Of a stretch of 64,000 nucleotides of DNA, positions 48,829 to 58,247 are shown one piece after another. A program made the position numbers and the translations under genes. Positions within the stretch are counted from its first letter, which is position 1. Every line of letters starts with the position of its first letter. The notes under the pieces are model-generated. The model ran no database searches. It saw only the letters and a program-made list of their open reading frames with translations, and was not told the origin of the DNA. The stretch is from Citrifermentans bremense R1 (GTDB taxonomy: Bacteria; Desulfobacterota; Desulfuromonadia; Geobacterales; Geobacteraceae), in assembly GCF_000426865.1 (NCBI RefSeq), contig NZ_AUGE01000021.1, forward strand, positions 1 through 64,000, read 5' to 3'.

Positions 48829-49812
48829 TTAAACCTTGAGCGCCGCGCGTGCTTCTTCCAAGGTCTGGCGGGCGACTACCTCGGCCTTGCGGCTTCCCTC
48901 TGCCAACACCTCGCTCACCAGCCCCGGCTTCTCAGCCAGCTCGGCGCGCTTTGCCCTGAGCGGCGCCAGGGTATCGACCATAGCCTGGGCCAGGATCTTC
49001 TTGCAATCCACGCAGCCAAGCTGGGCGCCGCGGCAGCCGGTGACGATCTCTTCGCGTTTGGCCTGATCCACGTAAAGCGAATGCAACGTGAAAGCGACGC
49101 AGCGGTCCGGCTCGCCCGGGTCCTTCTTGAAGGGACGCTGGGTATCGGTCACGTAGGACATCACCTTCTTCCTGGTCTCCTCGGCGTCGTCGGAGAGGAA
49201 GATGGCGTTGCCGTAGGACTTGCTCATCTTCCTGCCGTCGGTGCCGAGCACCTTCGGGGTCTCGGTGAGGAGCGCGGACGGTTCGGGGAACACCTCGCCA
49301 TAGAGGTAGTTGAAGCGGCGGGCGATCTCCCTGGTGATCTCCAGGTGCGGGATCTGGTCCTGGCCTACCGGGACGCGCGAAGCCTTGTAGACGATGATGT
49401 CGGAGGCCATCAGCACCGGGTAGCCCAAGAAGCCGAAGGTGGAGAGGTCCTTGGTGGTTAAATTCTCCTGCATCTCCTTGTAGGTGGGGTTGCGCTCCAG
49501 CCAGGAGACCGGGGTGATCATCCCGAGGATCAGGTTCAATTCGGCATGCTGCGGCACCCTGCTCTGCTCGAAGATGACGCTCTGCTCGGGATCGATCCCG
49601 AAAGCGAGCCAATCCAGCACCATCTCTTTGATGTTGTCCTTGATACCGTCCGTAGTGGCGTACTCCGTGGTCAGCGAATGCCAGTCGGCAGCGAAGAAGA
49701 AACACTCGAAGTTACGCTGCAACTCAAGCCAGTTGGAGAGCACCCCGTGGTAATGGCCCAGATGCAGTTTACCAGTCGGTCTCATGCCGCTAACGATACG
49801 GTTATTGCTCAT
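48829..49812 (-). CDS. trpS: tryptophanyl-tRNA synthetase
   Basis: A 327-residue class I synthetase. The HIGH motif is GMRPTGKLHLGHYHGVL and the KMSKS motif is DGRKMSKSYGNAIFL. A central Cys segment (GCRGAQLGCVDCKK) occurs in many bacterial TrpRS of this branch and may bind a metal or cluster. It charges tRNA-Trp. The downstream end lies ten bases from the repeat element. Confidence 0.95.
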   Translation of the reverse strand: MSNNRIVSGMRPTGKLHLGHYHGVLSNWLELQRNFECFFFAADWHSLTTEYATTDGIKDNIKEMVLDWLAFGIDPEQSVIFEQSRVPQHAELNLILGMITPVSWLERNPTYKEMQENLTTKDLSTFGFLGYPVLMASDIIVYKASRVPVGQDQIPHLEITREIARRFNYLYGEVFPEPSALLTETPKVLGTDGRKMSKSYGNAIFLSDDAEETRKKVMSYVTDTQRPFKKDPGEPDRCVAFTLHSLYVDQAKREEIVTGCRGAQLGCVDCKKILAQAMVDTLAPLRAKRAELAEKPGLVSEVLAEGSRKAEVVARQTLEEARAALKV

Positions 49813-49855
49813 AGAATGCGGACTCCTTTTGGATTTCTCTATCTACTTGGCCCTG

Positions 49856-50536
49856 CTATTTCAGCATGAGCCTGGTTACTCCGAAAACGAGATTGCTGTG
49901 TGGCCCGGCCAAAAGGTTCACCCCGAAGCTCAGGGCGGGTGAGATCACGTAGCTGAAAGCATTGGTGAAAAAGACCAGGACGATGATTATGATCATGCCG
50001 AACGGCTCCAGCCTCGCCAGCGCCATCGAAGGGCGCAGCGGCAGGAGACCGACCGCCACCCTCCCGCCGTCCAGAGGCGGCACAGGGATCAGGTTGAAGA
50101 TACCGAGCAGCAGGTTGATGTACACGGAGAAGGCGAGCATCAGCGTGACGGGGTCAACGAAGGCTGCCAGCGGGGAAGTATCCGGCACTCCTTGCGTCGC
50201 GCCTATCAGTGCGCGCATGGCGAAAGCGGAAAACGTCGCAAGCAGGAAGTTGGTGATGGGTCCGGCAGCGGCGACCCATATCATGTCGGTTTTCGGGCGC
50301 CTCAGATTGTTGAAGTTGACCGGAACCGGTTTCGCCCACCCTATCCCGACGATGAATATCATCAGGGTGCCGAAGAGATCCAGGTGTTTTAGAGGATTGA
50401 GCGTCAGGCGTCCCAAGTATCTGGCGGTGTTGTCGCCGCGGCGGTCTGCTATGTAGCCGTGGGACACCTCGTGACAGGTGATGGCCATGAGCGCGGGAAC
50501 CAGCATGATGGAAAGCTTGAGAAAGAACTGTTCCAT
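49856..50536 (-). CDS. site-2 protease-like M50 zinc metallopeptidase
   Basis: A 226-residue membrane peptidase of the compact YwhC-like M50 group. The zinc motif is CHEVSHGYIADR in an N-terminal helix. The third ligand is in the conserved NLIPVPPLDGGRV. Five or so membrane helices are visible. Such proteins cut substrates within the membrane, often after a first cut by another protease. The target is unknown. The start at 50536 (MEQFFLKLS) is chosen because the family begins here; the upstream 22 residues look like leader. Confidence 0.88.
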   Translation of the reverse strand: MEQFFLKLSIMLVPALMAITCHEVSHGYIADRRGDNTARYLGRLTLNPLKHLDLFGTLMIFIVGIGWAKPVPVNFNNLRRPKTDMIWVAAAGPITNFLLATFSAFAMRALIGATQGVPDTSPLAAFVDPVTLMLAFSVYINLLLGIFNLIPVPPLDGGRVAVGLLPLRPSMALARLEPFGMIIIIVLVFFTNAFSYVISPALSFGVNLLAGPHSNLVFGVTRLMLK

Positions 50537-50738
50537 GAAATCCTTCAAGTTTGCGTTGGGTACAAGCCCTATGTCTCTAGCAGATCGAGGGAGGAAAGTC
50601 AACGCACCTTCGCCAAGGCTATGGTGCGCAGGCTACACATTCAAAAAGGCTACAGTGCGCAGGGTGGACTCATTCGCCTCCGTCGCTGAGAGAGAGCCCG
50701 GGCAACCTACTCCTATAAGGAAAAGCGAGGTAGCGACT

Positions 50739-51635
50739 TTAAACCTCGGTGACCGTCTCGCGACGCGCTTCGTGCCCCCACAACTGCAGGATCAGTCCCC
50801 CGAATAAAAGAACCGCTCCGCCGAAACCTTGCAGCGCGGTGATCCGCTCCCCCAGAAGAAGCGCGGATAAGAGCACGGTGATCAACGGCTCAAGCATGCT
50901 GATGATGGAGGCGTTGGTGGCGCCGACGTAGCGTAGCCCGGCAAAGAAACCGACGACCGCGATTAGCGTTGGGAACAGGGCGATCCCCAGGATGGAAAGC
51001 CACCCAACGGGCGCGAGGTCCAGGGTGAGGCCGCCGGTAGCGACGCCATAAATGAGAAAGGTAAATCCTGCCGAGGCACAGACCCACAATGAGGTGACCA
51101 GCGGGTCGATGTTCTTCAAGATGCGGTTGCCGATGATGATGTAACAACTGTAGATCCCGGCCGCCCCCAAAGTGCAAAGTACTCCCTCCAACCGGGCGCC
51201 CTCGAACGAGGCACCCAACAGCAGCACCAAACCGGCGCTGCAAACCACCAACGCCACACCTTTGGCGGCGTTGAAGCGCTCTTCACCCACGATCAGCGCG
51301 ATGACGGTGACGAGCGCCGGGTAGGTGTAAAGGAGCATCCCGGTCAGGGACGCGGGAAGGTAGTGGATGGCGTTGGCGTAGAGCATGGACATGCCGCCGT
51401 AGCCGATCATTCCCATCAGCAGCAGTTGCAGCGAGGATTTGCGCCCGATGACAAGCGGGGTCTTGCGCGCCCTGAGATAGATGAACAGAAAAAACGACGC
51501 TACCAGGAACCGCCCGGCAAGTACCGTGGTGATGTTGGCGCCGCCGGAAAAGGCGCTCTTGATGAGGATGCCGAGGGTGGCGAAACCTGCTGCGGAGGCG
51601 GCGATCAACCAGGCGCCGTAGTGTTTTGGGGACAT
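50739..51635 (-). CDS. EamA/DMT-family transporter
   Basis: A 298-residue protein of ten membrane helices made of two EamA repeats (about 10-135 and 150-280). It begins MSPKHYGAWLIAASAAGFATLGILIKSAF. Family members export or import metabolites such as amino acids or nucleosides; the substrate cannot be read from the sequence. It lies just downstream of sbcC, 13 bases apart, and may be read through from it. Confidence 0.88.
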   Translation of the reverse strand: MSPKHYGAWLIAASAAGFATLGILIKSAFSGGANITTVLAGRFLVASFFLFIYLRARKTPLVIGRKSSLQLLLMGMIGYGGMSMLYANAIHYLPASLTGMLLYTYPALVTVIALIVGEERFNAAKGVALVVCSAGLVLLLGASFEGARLEGVLCTLGAAGIYSCYIIIGNRILKNIDPLVTSLWVCASAGFTFLIYGVATGGLTLDLAPVGWLSILGIALFPTLIAVVGFFAGLRYVGATNASIISMLEPLITVLLSALLLGERITALQGFGGAVLLFGGLILQLWGHEARRETVTEV

Positions 51636-51648
51636 GTAGGGAAATCCT

Positions 51649-54612
51649 CTAGTCGAGCTGGATGGTTTGATCGGTAATCTCGGTGAAACTCACGTCGTGG
51701 CTGACCAGGAAGAGCTGGTCGTACCAGTGCTCGGTCACCTCCTCCTGTCCCACGTCTATGGCGCGGAAGGCGCGCGCCAGGTTCTCGCGCCGCTCGGCGT
51801 CGAGATTCGAGGTGGGCTCGTCGAAGAAGGCGATGCGCGCGCCGATGGTCTGCAAAAGCGCCAGGCGCAGCGCCACCACGGCGCTCATCATCTGCCCTCC
51901 TGAGAGCTGGTCGTCGCTTCGCTCCCGGACCTGCCCCTCCGCCATGTCCTTCAACACGACCTGGTAATTTTCGCCCCAAACCAGCTCCTCGTCGGACGCG
52001 CAGATGCTGCGGTAGATCCGGTCGGCGCGGAAACTGATCTCCTCCCGGAAACGCTCGGAGAGCTGGCTGGAGACGTTCTTGAACACCTGGTTGCGCAGGA
52101 ACTTGACCAGAACCCCCTGTTCCTTCAACGCCGCGATGGCGGCGAGCTTCTTCTCGATCTCAGCTGCAATTTCCCTAAGCGCGGCGGTCTCCCCTTCCAG
52201 ACGCGAGATGCCTTCGCCTACCGCTCCGATCTCTGAGGTGAGCGTCGCCACTGCCGAGACCAACTCCACCTGCTGCTGTTTCACGGCCTCATGCTGCGCC
52301 TGGTCGTACCCCTCCACCGACTGGCGCAGCTCTTCCCTCTTTGCGGCCAGCGATCCTTCTATCTCCTTGAGCTTCGCCTGATATTTCGCCAGCGTCTCCT
52401 GGCGCTTATCCAGTTCTTGCGCTGCTTTTTCGTTGGCTATGTAGCGGTCGCGGTCTGCCTGAAAACGAACCAGTTCCTCTCCCGCCTCCTTTATCGCCTG
52501 GTCGAGGCCGGCATGAGTGGCGAGATCCTTCTTCACCGCGCCTATGGCTTCGACCAGCGCCGCCAACCGCTTGCCATGCTCGGCTATCGCCCGCTCGCGG
52601 AAGGCCAGCTTCTCGGCAGAGGCGGCGAGTTCCCGCTCCTTCGCGGCGAGGCTTTCCCCTTTCTCGGCAAGCTGGGCCAGTTTCAGCGCGCACTCCTGAA
52701 CCGGCTCCTGAGCCTTCTTGAGCCTGACATCCAGACCTTCCTCGATCAAAACAACGACACGCCGCCAGGCATCGCTTGCTTCGGAGAGCGCAGCCCTTCG
52801 CTGCAGCGGCGCGGCGGCCAGCTCTACCTGCAGGCCCGGAAGTTCAGCAGCCAGATCGATTCCCAGTTCTGCCGAATCGAGCCAGGTCCGAAGGCTTGGG
52901 ACCAGCACGGCGGACGCGATCTCGGAAAAACCATTGGTGAAATCCTGCTCCAGCTTCTGGCGCTCGCGACCAGCCTTCTCCAGCTCGCTCGCCACCTGCT
53001 CTACTCCGGCAAGTTCTCGTGCCGCAGCCTGCGCAGCCGCAACCTGGGCGGCGAGTTCCACCGCCTGCTGGTCGAGACGCGAGATTTCCGCATCGATCCG
53101 TTGGATGCGCGCCTCGAAGAGGCCGGAAGCGTCACCCGAGGCGAGGTTCCGGCATGGCTCATGGAAGAACGGGCAATCCCCCGCTCCCAGCTTTTCCTGC
53201 CCTTCGACCAGCGAAAGCCTGCGCCCGGCCAGCTCGGAGCGCTCAGCTTGAACCTTTTCCAAAAGGGCCTGCCGGGCGACTAGTTCGGCGGCTTCAGTCT
53301 TGAGCGCGGCGCCGGCAGAGATAAGTTTCTTTCTCTCCAGGGACTGCTCGTCTATAGCCGCCATGCGGTCCAGGGCGACGAAGAGATAAGGCAGGGCCTG
53401 ATCGATGCGATGCACGGGAAGTTCGCGGAATTGCGCGCAACTGCGGTTGACCACCGCCAGCGCCTCTCCGGTAGCCGCTTCCGCGCTCTTCAGTTCGATA
53501 AGAGCATCTGCAAGCGCGGCTTTTTCCAGTGCCAGGCGCTCTCGTTCGGTATCCATCGTGGCCCGCGTCTCGGCCAGCTCGCGGTTCTCAATTGCCAGCG
53601 TGCTTTGAAGGGCAGCCTGTTCCTTATCCAGCTCTCCCAGCTTTCGCTCCAGAGCGAGCTTTTGCTGCTCTTCATCGCGCAAACGCTTGAGCTTCGCCTC
53701 GGCTGCGTCGTAGGCATGCTTCCCCTGGGCTGCTTCAGCCACGAGCGCTGCCGCCGCTTTCGATTGTTCGACCAGCAGCAACTGGGTGGAGATGTACTCC
53801 TTGCCGGAGACGGACCGATCTTCCAGGGCTTGCACCTCGCGCCCGACCGCATCGATCCGTTCCTTCCGCGCCTCCAGTCCGGCGAAAAGCTGGTTAACCT
53901 GTTCCTGCTCGGCGACCTTTTGCCGCAACTGGGCCTCTTTCGCCACCCCCTGCTCGCGCAGGTCACGCAGTTCCTGCTCCTTGGCCGGAAGCACAGAAAC
54001 CTGCTCCATCTTCGCGGCGACCTCTGCCTGGATGGTTTCCGTCTTGGCGACGATGGCGCTGGCGAGAGACTTAGTACCGTCGAAGGTCTTGCGCCAGGTG
54101 TCGATGCCGAGGATCTCGTCGAAGGCGTCCTGGCGCTTGGTCGGCTGTTTGATGACGAACGGGCCCAGGAAGTCGTTCTGGAAGGGGCCGATGACCAGCT
54201 TGAACTGTTCCGCCAGCGGCCGGCCGGTGGCAAGCCCCAAAAGCGAGGCGATGCGCTGCTCCGTCTCCTGGATGTTCGCGTGTTCCTCTATTTCGAAGCC
54301 GCCGCCGTTGTCCTTGGCCAGGAGCCATTTGCCGGCGCCCCCCACCGTGCGGGTCACCCGGTACGTCTCGCCGGAGGCGGGCTCGAACACCAGGCTGATC
54401 TCTCCCTTCCTCGCGCCGATGGTGAGGAAGCGGTCGGCCTTGGAGACGAAGTCCTGCGCAGAGACGCCGAAGAGGGCGTAGCCGATGGCCTCGAAGATGG
54501 TGCTTTTGCCCGAACCGTTTGCGCCGGAGAGGACGTTGATACCGGGGGAGAAGGTAATCTCTTTGTCGCGGTGCGACTTGATGTTCTTCAACTGGACCGA
54601 GATTATGCGCAT
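51649..54612 (-). CDS. sbcC: SbcC/Rad50-type exonuclease subunit
   Basis: A 987-residue SMC-like ATPase. Walker A is GANGSGKSTIFEA. The signature and Walker B lie near the C-terminus (QLSGGQMMSAVVALRLALLQ, IAFFDEPTSNLD). Between them are two long coiled-coil arms around the hinge. The hinge hook reads GDCPFFHEPCRN: two Cys six residues apart rather than the CxxC usual in Rad50 and SbcC. With SbcD it processes DNA ends and hairpins. The start overlaps the sbcD 3' end by ten bases. Confidence 0.9.
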   Translation of the reverse strand: MRIISVQLKNIKSHRDKEITFSPGINVLSGANGSGKSTIFEAIGYALFGVSAQDFVSKADRFLTIGARKGEISLVFEPASGETYRVTRTVGGAGKWLLAKDNGGGFEIEEHANIQETEQRIASLLGLATGRPLAEQFKLVIGPFQNDFLGPFVIKQPTKRQDAFDEILGIDTWRKTFDGTKSLASAIVAKTETIQAEVAAKMEQVSVLPAKEQELRDLREQGVAKEAQLRQKVAEQEQVNQLFAGLEARKERIDAVGREVQALEDRSVSGKEYISTQLLLVEQSKAAAALVAEAAQGKHAYDAAEAKLKRLRDEEQQKLALERKLGELDKEQAALQSTLAIENRELAETRATMDTERERLALEKAALADALIELKSAEAATGEALAVVNRSCAQFRELPVHRIDQALPYLFVALDRMAAIDEQSLERKKLISAGAALKTEAAELVARQALLEKVQAERSELAGRRLSLVEGQEKLGAGDCPFFHEPCRNLASGDASGLFEARIQRIDAEISRLDQQAVELAAQVAAAQAAARELAGVEQVASELEKAGRERQKLEQDFTNGFSEIASAVLVPSLRTWLDSAELGIDLAAELPGLQVELAAAPLQRRAALSEASDAWRRVVVLIEEGLDVRLKKAQEPVQECALKLAQLAEKGESLAAKERELAASAEKLAFRERAIAEHGKRLAALVEAIGAVKKDLATHAGLDQAIKEAGEELVRFQADRDRYIANEKAAQELDKRQETLAKYQAKLKEIEGSLAAKREELRQSVEGYDQAQHEAVKQQQVELVSAVATLTSEIGAVGEGISRLEGETAALREIAAEIEKKLAAIAALKEQGVLVKFLRNQVFKNVSSQLSERFREEISFRADRIYRSICASDEELVWGENYQVVLKDMAEGQVRERSDDQLSGGQMMSAVVALRLALLQTIGARIAFFDEPTSNLDAERRENLARAFRAIDVGQEEVTEHWYDQLFLVSHDVSFTEITDQTIQLD

Positions 54613-55868
54613 CCGGCACCTCCAGACGGAAGCAGGGCCAGCAGTTCCTCACCCTCTACCTCCCCCTTGAGCACCAGGTCGCGCAGAGCGAGGGAAAGCC
54701 GCACCAGCTCCTCTTCCCTACCCTGATACTGGCTGTTAGCCCCTACCAGTTCAGCCAACACATCCCGCTCGATCTCGGCGAGGCTCTTCTTGACCTTCTC
54801 CTCCCCTCCCCCCCCCGAGACCTGGGAGAGGTGGTTCTTTATCTCCAGGTGCAGCGGCTGGCAGACCTCGAAGAGGGCCAGGCGCAGGCGGTCGCGGCTG
54901 AGCTCGAAGGGGTGGAAACCGACCTTGCCGCAGAGCCGAACCTCGATCAGCGGCGAGCGCGGGTCTGAACCGCCGGCGAGCTTCTCGGCGACCCCGGCGG
55001 CGAACCGCTGCAATGCCTCGTCGGCGTTCATGGCGCCTTCCAGGTTGACGGTTAGAACCAGCATGGGGCGGGGGGAACAGCGCCGGAATTCGTGGCGGAC
55101 CTCCCCATCGTCCTCAAGGGAGGCAAGGTAGTAACCCTTGTCGTAGCGCTCCTCGCCGAAGTTGACACAGTCGGGCGATCCGGGGTTGAAAGCGTAGGGG
55201 CGGCCGTCGGGGGTGCGGACGACGTAAGGCTTGTGGCCGTGCCCGAGCGCCACGTAGTCGAAGCAATCCGACAAAGGAAGCGCCTCTTCGGGACGGATGT
55301 TGCCGATTTCCACGGGAGAGTAGCTCCAGACACCGACATGAAAGAGCAGGACGTTGCGGCGGGTGCCGACCGCCTCGCAGATGCGCGCCACGTGGTTGGC
55401 CGCTTGGGAGCCGATATACCCGAGACCATAGATATTCACTCCGCCGATTTCGAGGTGCCCCCCCGCTCCCTGCTCAAGGTCGAAAGATTCGAAGAGGTAG
55501 TTGCCGTCGCCGGTACGGGAGGGGCGCAGCAGGCGGATGTATCCGAGTTGGGAAAGCGCCTCCATCCACGAGACACTGTCGCGGCGATGTATCCAGTCGT
55601 GGTTTCCTTCGACGGCTAGGCAGGGGATCCCCGCGTCCTTCAACGGCTGCAGGATCTCGATTGTCTTGGCGAAAGTCTTGGGGAGGATCTGTCCGGTATG
55701 GAAGAGGTCGCCGCCGATCAGGACGAAGTCGACCTGCTCCTTGATGGCATCGGCGATGATGGTTGCGAAGGTGGTGAAAAAGTCCTGATAGCGCTCGGCA
55801 TCGCCGCCCAGGCAGCGGTAGGTTTTTCCCAGGTGTATGTCTGAGGTGTGGATGAATCTGACGGGCAT
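54603..55868 (-). CDS. sbcD: SbcD/Mre11-type nuclease subunit
   Basis: A 421-residue metallophosphoesterase with the Mre11 pattern: FIHTSDIHLGKTY, LIGGDLFHTGQ, AVEGNHDW, LFHVGVWSYSPVE and YVALGHGHKPYVV. These bind two manganese ions. It forms the nuclease with SbcC, which is encoded directly downstream. GGAG precedes the ATG. A large palindromic repeat lies only about 12 bases upstream of the start codon. Confidence 0.93.
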   Translation of the reverse strand: MPVRFIHTSDIHLGKTYRCLGGDAERYQDFFTTFATIIADAIKEQVDFVLIGGDLFHTGQILPKTFAKTIEILQPLKDAGIPCLAVEGNHDWIHRRDSVSWMEALSQLGYIRLLRPSRTGDGNYLFESFDLEQGAGGHLEIGGVNIYGLGYIGSQAANHVARICEAVGTRRNVLLFHVGVWSYSPVEIGNIRPEEALPLSDCFDYVALGHGHKPYVVRTPDGRPYAFNPGSPDCVNFGEERYDKGYYLASLEDDGEVRHEFRRCSPRPMLVLTVNLEGAMNADEALQRFAAGVAEKLAGGSDPRSPLIEVRLCGKVGFHPFELSRDRLRLALFEVCQPLHLEIKNHLSQVSGGGGEEKVKKSLAEIERDVLAELVGANSQYQGREEELVRLSLALRDLVLKGEVEGEELLALLPSGGAGCA

Positions 55869-55880
55869 GACGGCTCCGGG

Positions 55881-55933
55881 AAAAGGGGACAGGCTACTTT
55901 TTTGATTTCAAAAAGTAGCCTGTCCCCCTTTTT
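55881..55933. repeat. long inverted repeat (GGGGACAGGCTACTTTTT family)
   Basis: The left arm at 55881-55905 contains GGGGACAGGCTACTTTTT and the right arm at 55908-55933 its complement AAAAAGTAGCCTGTCCCC, with only two bases between. Arms are about 25 bases and nearly perfect. On either strand it would also form a terminator-like hairpin with a T-run. Confidence 0.88.
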
Positions 55934-55975
55934 GAATTGAACAGGTATACCGCCGCTTGCCGCCCCAAGTCAAGG

Positions 55976-56077
55976 CTACTTTCCTGCCGGTCCCCCTCCC
56001 TCGCCGGGAAGCTTTTGGCGCAGTTCGAAGTACCCCTCCCAGGGGTCCCGCTCCAATCCCTCCAGCCGATCAGCCAT
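55976..56077 (-). pseudogene. possible 33-codon gene fragment
   Basis: A short minus-strand frame reads MADRLEGLERDPWEGYFELR and then a Gly-rich end before TAG. It is charged, well-behaved coding-like sequence, with a stop just upstream and no ribosome site. It may be the 3' end of a lost gene or a very short peptide gene. I do not recognise it. Confidence 0.25.
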
Positions 56078-56184
56078 GTTGCGCAGGTTGAAGGAAGGTC
56101 ACCGTCTGTCTGTCTCCTCCCCCCCTCCGGGGGCGGGGACTCTCAGGCTCGTGACCCTTTACTCCGCCCGTATAGCGGAGGTGG

Positions 56185-56979
56185 TCAACGCTTCTGCTTA
56201 TGCCCGAATATCTCGTTAAAAAAGATCTTCATCGCCTCCCAGGAACGCCGGTCGGCCTTCTCGTTGTAGGCGACTCCCTTGCTCGGGTCGTTGCCGGACT
56301 TGGGGTTGGTGAAGCTATGGACGGCACTGCCGTAATAGTTCATCTGCCAATCTACTTTCGCCTGGCGCATCTCCTGCTGAAACGCTTCCACTTCGGGCTG
56401 CTTTACGTAGGGGTCGTCGGCCCCGTGCAGAGCCAAGACCTTCCCCTTGATGTTCTTGGCATCCGCGGGAACCGGGGTGCTCAGGCCGCCGTGGAAACTG
56501 ACCGTACCCAAGACAGCGGCACCGCTGCGGGCCAGTTCCAACGCGGCGGTCCCGCCGAAGCAATACCCGATCACCGCCAGTCGCTTTGGATCGACTTGCG
56601 GCAATTTGGATAGCGCCTCCAGACCCGCGGCGCTACGCGCCCGGATGAGACTACGGTCGTTGCCGCGATACTTGGCGGCCTCCTTTGCCGCCAGCTCCTG
56701 GGTCGCCGGGCGGACTCCCTTGCCATAGATATCGGCCGCGAAGGCGACATACCCCAGCTTCGCAAGCTGGTCGGCGCGCCCCTTCTCGTATGCCCCCAAC
56801 CCGGTCCACTCGTGTATTACCAGAACCCCGGGCCGTTTCCCTTTTACCGAGTCGTCATACGCCACATACCCTTCCAGGACGGTATCGCCCTGGCGGTAAT
56901 CGACCGTCTTGCCGACCACGCCGGCGAACGCGTTCTGGGCCACCATTCCTATCATCAGTGCAAAAAGGTACTGTTTCAT
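56185..56979 (-). CDS. secreted dienelactone hydrolase family protein
   Basis: A 264-residue alpha/beta hydrolase with a signal peptide (MKQYLFALMIGMVAQNAFA). The nucleophile is the Cys of VIGYCFGGTAALE, with Asp in LHGADDPYV and His in GSAVHSFTNP, the triad of dienelactone hydrolases. The natural substrate is unknown; many family members are general esterases. AGGAGG precedes the ATG at 56979; a longer frame to 57090 would hide the signal peptide. Confidence 0.9.
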   Translation of the reverse strand: MKQYLFALMIGMVAQNAFAGVVGKTVDYRQGDTVLEGYVAYDDSVKGKRPGVLVIHEWTGLGAYEKGRADQLAKLGYVAFAADIYGKGVRPATQELAAKEAAKYRGNDRSLIRARSAAGLEALSKLPQVDPKRLAVIGYCFGGTAALELARSGAAVLGTVSFHGGLSTPVPADAKNIKGKVLALHGADDPYVKQPEVEAFQQEMRQAKVDWQMNYYGSAVHSFTNPKSGNDPSKGVAYNEKADRRSWEAMKIFFNEIFGHKQKR

Positions 56980-57165
56980 GATCAACCTCCTGCTGCTGAA
57001 ATGCCTGTCTTTTTGTGACCGGCGTTGCACTCTCATTAGCTGCGGAACTTCTATCATTAGTTTATCAGAAATCAAACTACTGGGATTCAAGCAAGTTACG
57101 ACACATTGACAGCCTAGGCACGATCAGTAACATTAACGTATCGCAAATCATAACAGGAGCGTGTC

Positions 57166-57831
57166 ATGAGACAACCGAGCCCGGCTCATTTAGTTTTGGT
57201 GGTGGGATTTGTCTTTTCGAGCCTTTGCCTCGCCGGGTGCGCCGGAGGCCGGTTCACTTTCCGTGAGAACAACAGCGCCTCGCTGCAGACGGTGGAGGCA
57301 GATCTCGAGTACGCCCGTATGCAGGCAGAGAACACCCGCGAGGCGCTGGAGGAACTTGTTTTCGCCGACCCTCCCGACCTGGAACGTGCCTATCGGGATT
57401 TTGCCGACAAGGCGGCGAGTATGAACCTGGTTGGGGAGCGGTTGGTGAGACATGCCGACGGCATGGAGTACCAGGGAAGCAGTTACTTGGTGGAGCCTGA
57501 AAAATCGGTGACAGAGTGCCAATTCCCGCGGCTGTCCAACACGGGGAGAACGAAGCCTTTGGAGTTGGGGCCGGCGTTCGATCGGATTGCAGCCAAAGCT
57601 ATTTCGGTCCGCCGCGCTTACCGGGCGTACGAGTCGGACCTGAGCAACATCAGGTCGATCCTCTCCACCCACCAGACCACGAAAGGGATCGAGGTGGTAG
57701 ATATTTTCATCAAGAAAGCAGCGGTAGACGAGGAGAATCTGACCGAGGCACTGGAGCAAGCGCAAGCTTTGGTGCAGGATGCAGAAAAAGCAGCGGCGAC
57801 ACCTCTGCCGGATGGGGGTGAGACGCGTTAG
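57166..57831 (+). CDS. hypothetical lipoprotein
   Basis: A 221-residue protein with a lipoprotein signal ending in the lipobox LAGC (Cys at about residue 25). The mature part is helical and charged, with probable coiled coils (SLQTVEADLEYARMQAENTREALEEL and EENLTEALEQAQALVQDAEKA). I do not recognise the family. It should be anchored in the outer or inner membrane by lipid. ACAGGAG precedes the ATG. Its 3' end overlaps the convergent gene at 57828-58223 by four bases. Confidence 0.8.
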   Translation: MRQPSPAHLVLVVGFVFSSLCLAGCAGGRFTFRENNSASLQTVEADLEYARMQAENTREALEELVFADPPDLERAYRDFADKAASMNLVGERLVRHADGMEYQGSSYLVEPEKSVTECQFPRLSNTGRTKPLELGPAFDRIAAKAISVRRAYRAYESDLSNIRSILSTHQTTKGIEVVDIFIKKAAVDEENLTEALEQAQALVQDAEKAAATPLPDGGETR

Positions 57832-58223
57832 AATCGCGGTTTTTGGTCGTCGTTGAGGGGAAGCTGGCAGTGCAGGCACCTGCGCAGATAGAGCAAGATC
57901 ATCCCGTGCACATGGTAGTAGTTGCCGCAGCGCGGGCACCGGGCCACCGCCGAGTATCCCATGGCGGCCAGAAGTAGCAGGAACCAGATGAAGAACACGG
58001 GCATAGACCCGCTGAAAGAGTGAGTGATTTTCTGCGTGGTCCACATGGTGGGAAGGTAAACGATCATCACGCTCCACACCACCCAACGACGCCGGCGAAC
58101 CTTCGAAAGCCCGGCACTGATGACCGCAGGGTCGATCTCGGCTTCGACGACGTCAACCGGGGCTTCAGCCATCTCGCTTCCCGACTCCTGCAGTTTCTCT
58201 TTTCCCATCGACTGATCGTCCAC
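57828..58223 (-). CDS. membrane protein with C-terminal zinc ribbon, hypothetical
   Basis: A 131-residue protein. The first 45 residues are acidic and soluble, two membrane helices follow (about 48-65 and 72-92), and the C-terminus has two CxxC motifs (CPRCGNYY and CLHCQLPL) that look like a zinc ribbon. GTG at 58223 with TTTGGAG upstream is the likely start; an internal ATG lies at 58208. Function unknown. Confidence 0.65.
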   Translation of the reverse strand: MDDQSMGKEKLQESGSEMAEAPVDVVEAEIDPAVISAGLSKVRRRRWVVWSVMIVYLPTMWTTQKITHSFSGSMPVFFIWFLLLLAAMGYSAVARCPRCGNYYHVHGMILLYLRRCLHCQLPLNDDQKPRF

Positions 58224-58247
58224 AACCAAACTCCAAACGCGAGTCCC

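Larger units (their letters stand above)
55869..56184. other. gap holding a palindromic repeat and a possible gene remnant
   Basis: A 316-base gap. It contains the palindrome at 55881-55933, a 33-codon minus-strand fragment (55976-56077) and a GC-rich stretch near 56120-56180 with small hairpins. No full gene is called. Confidence 0.6.
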
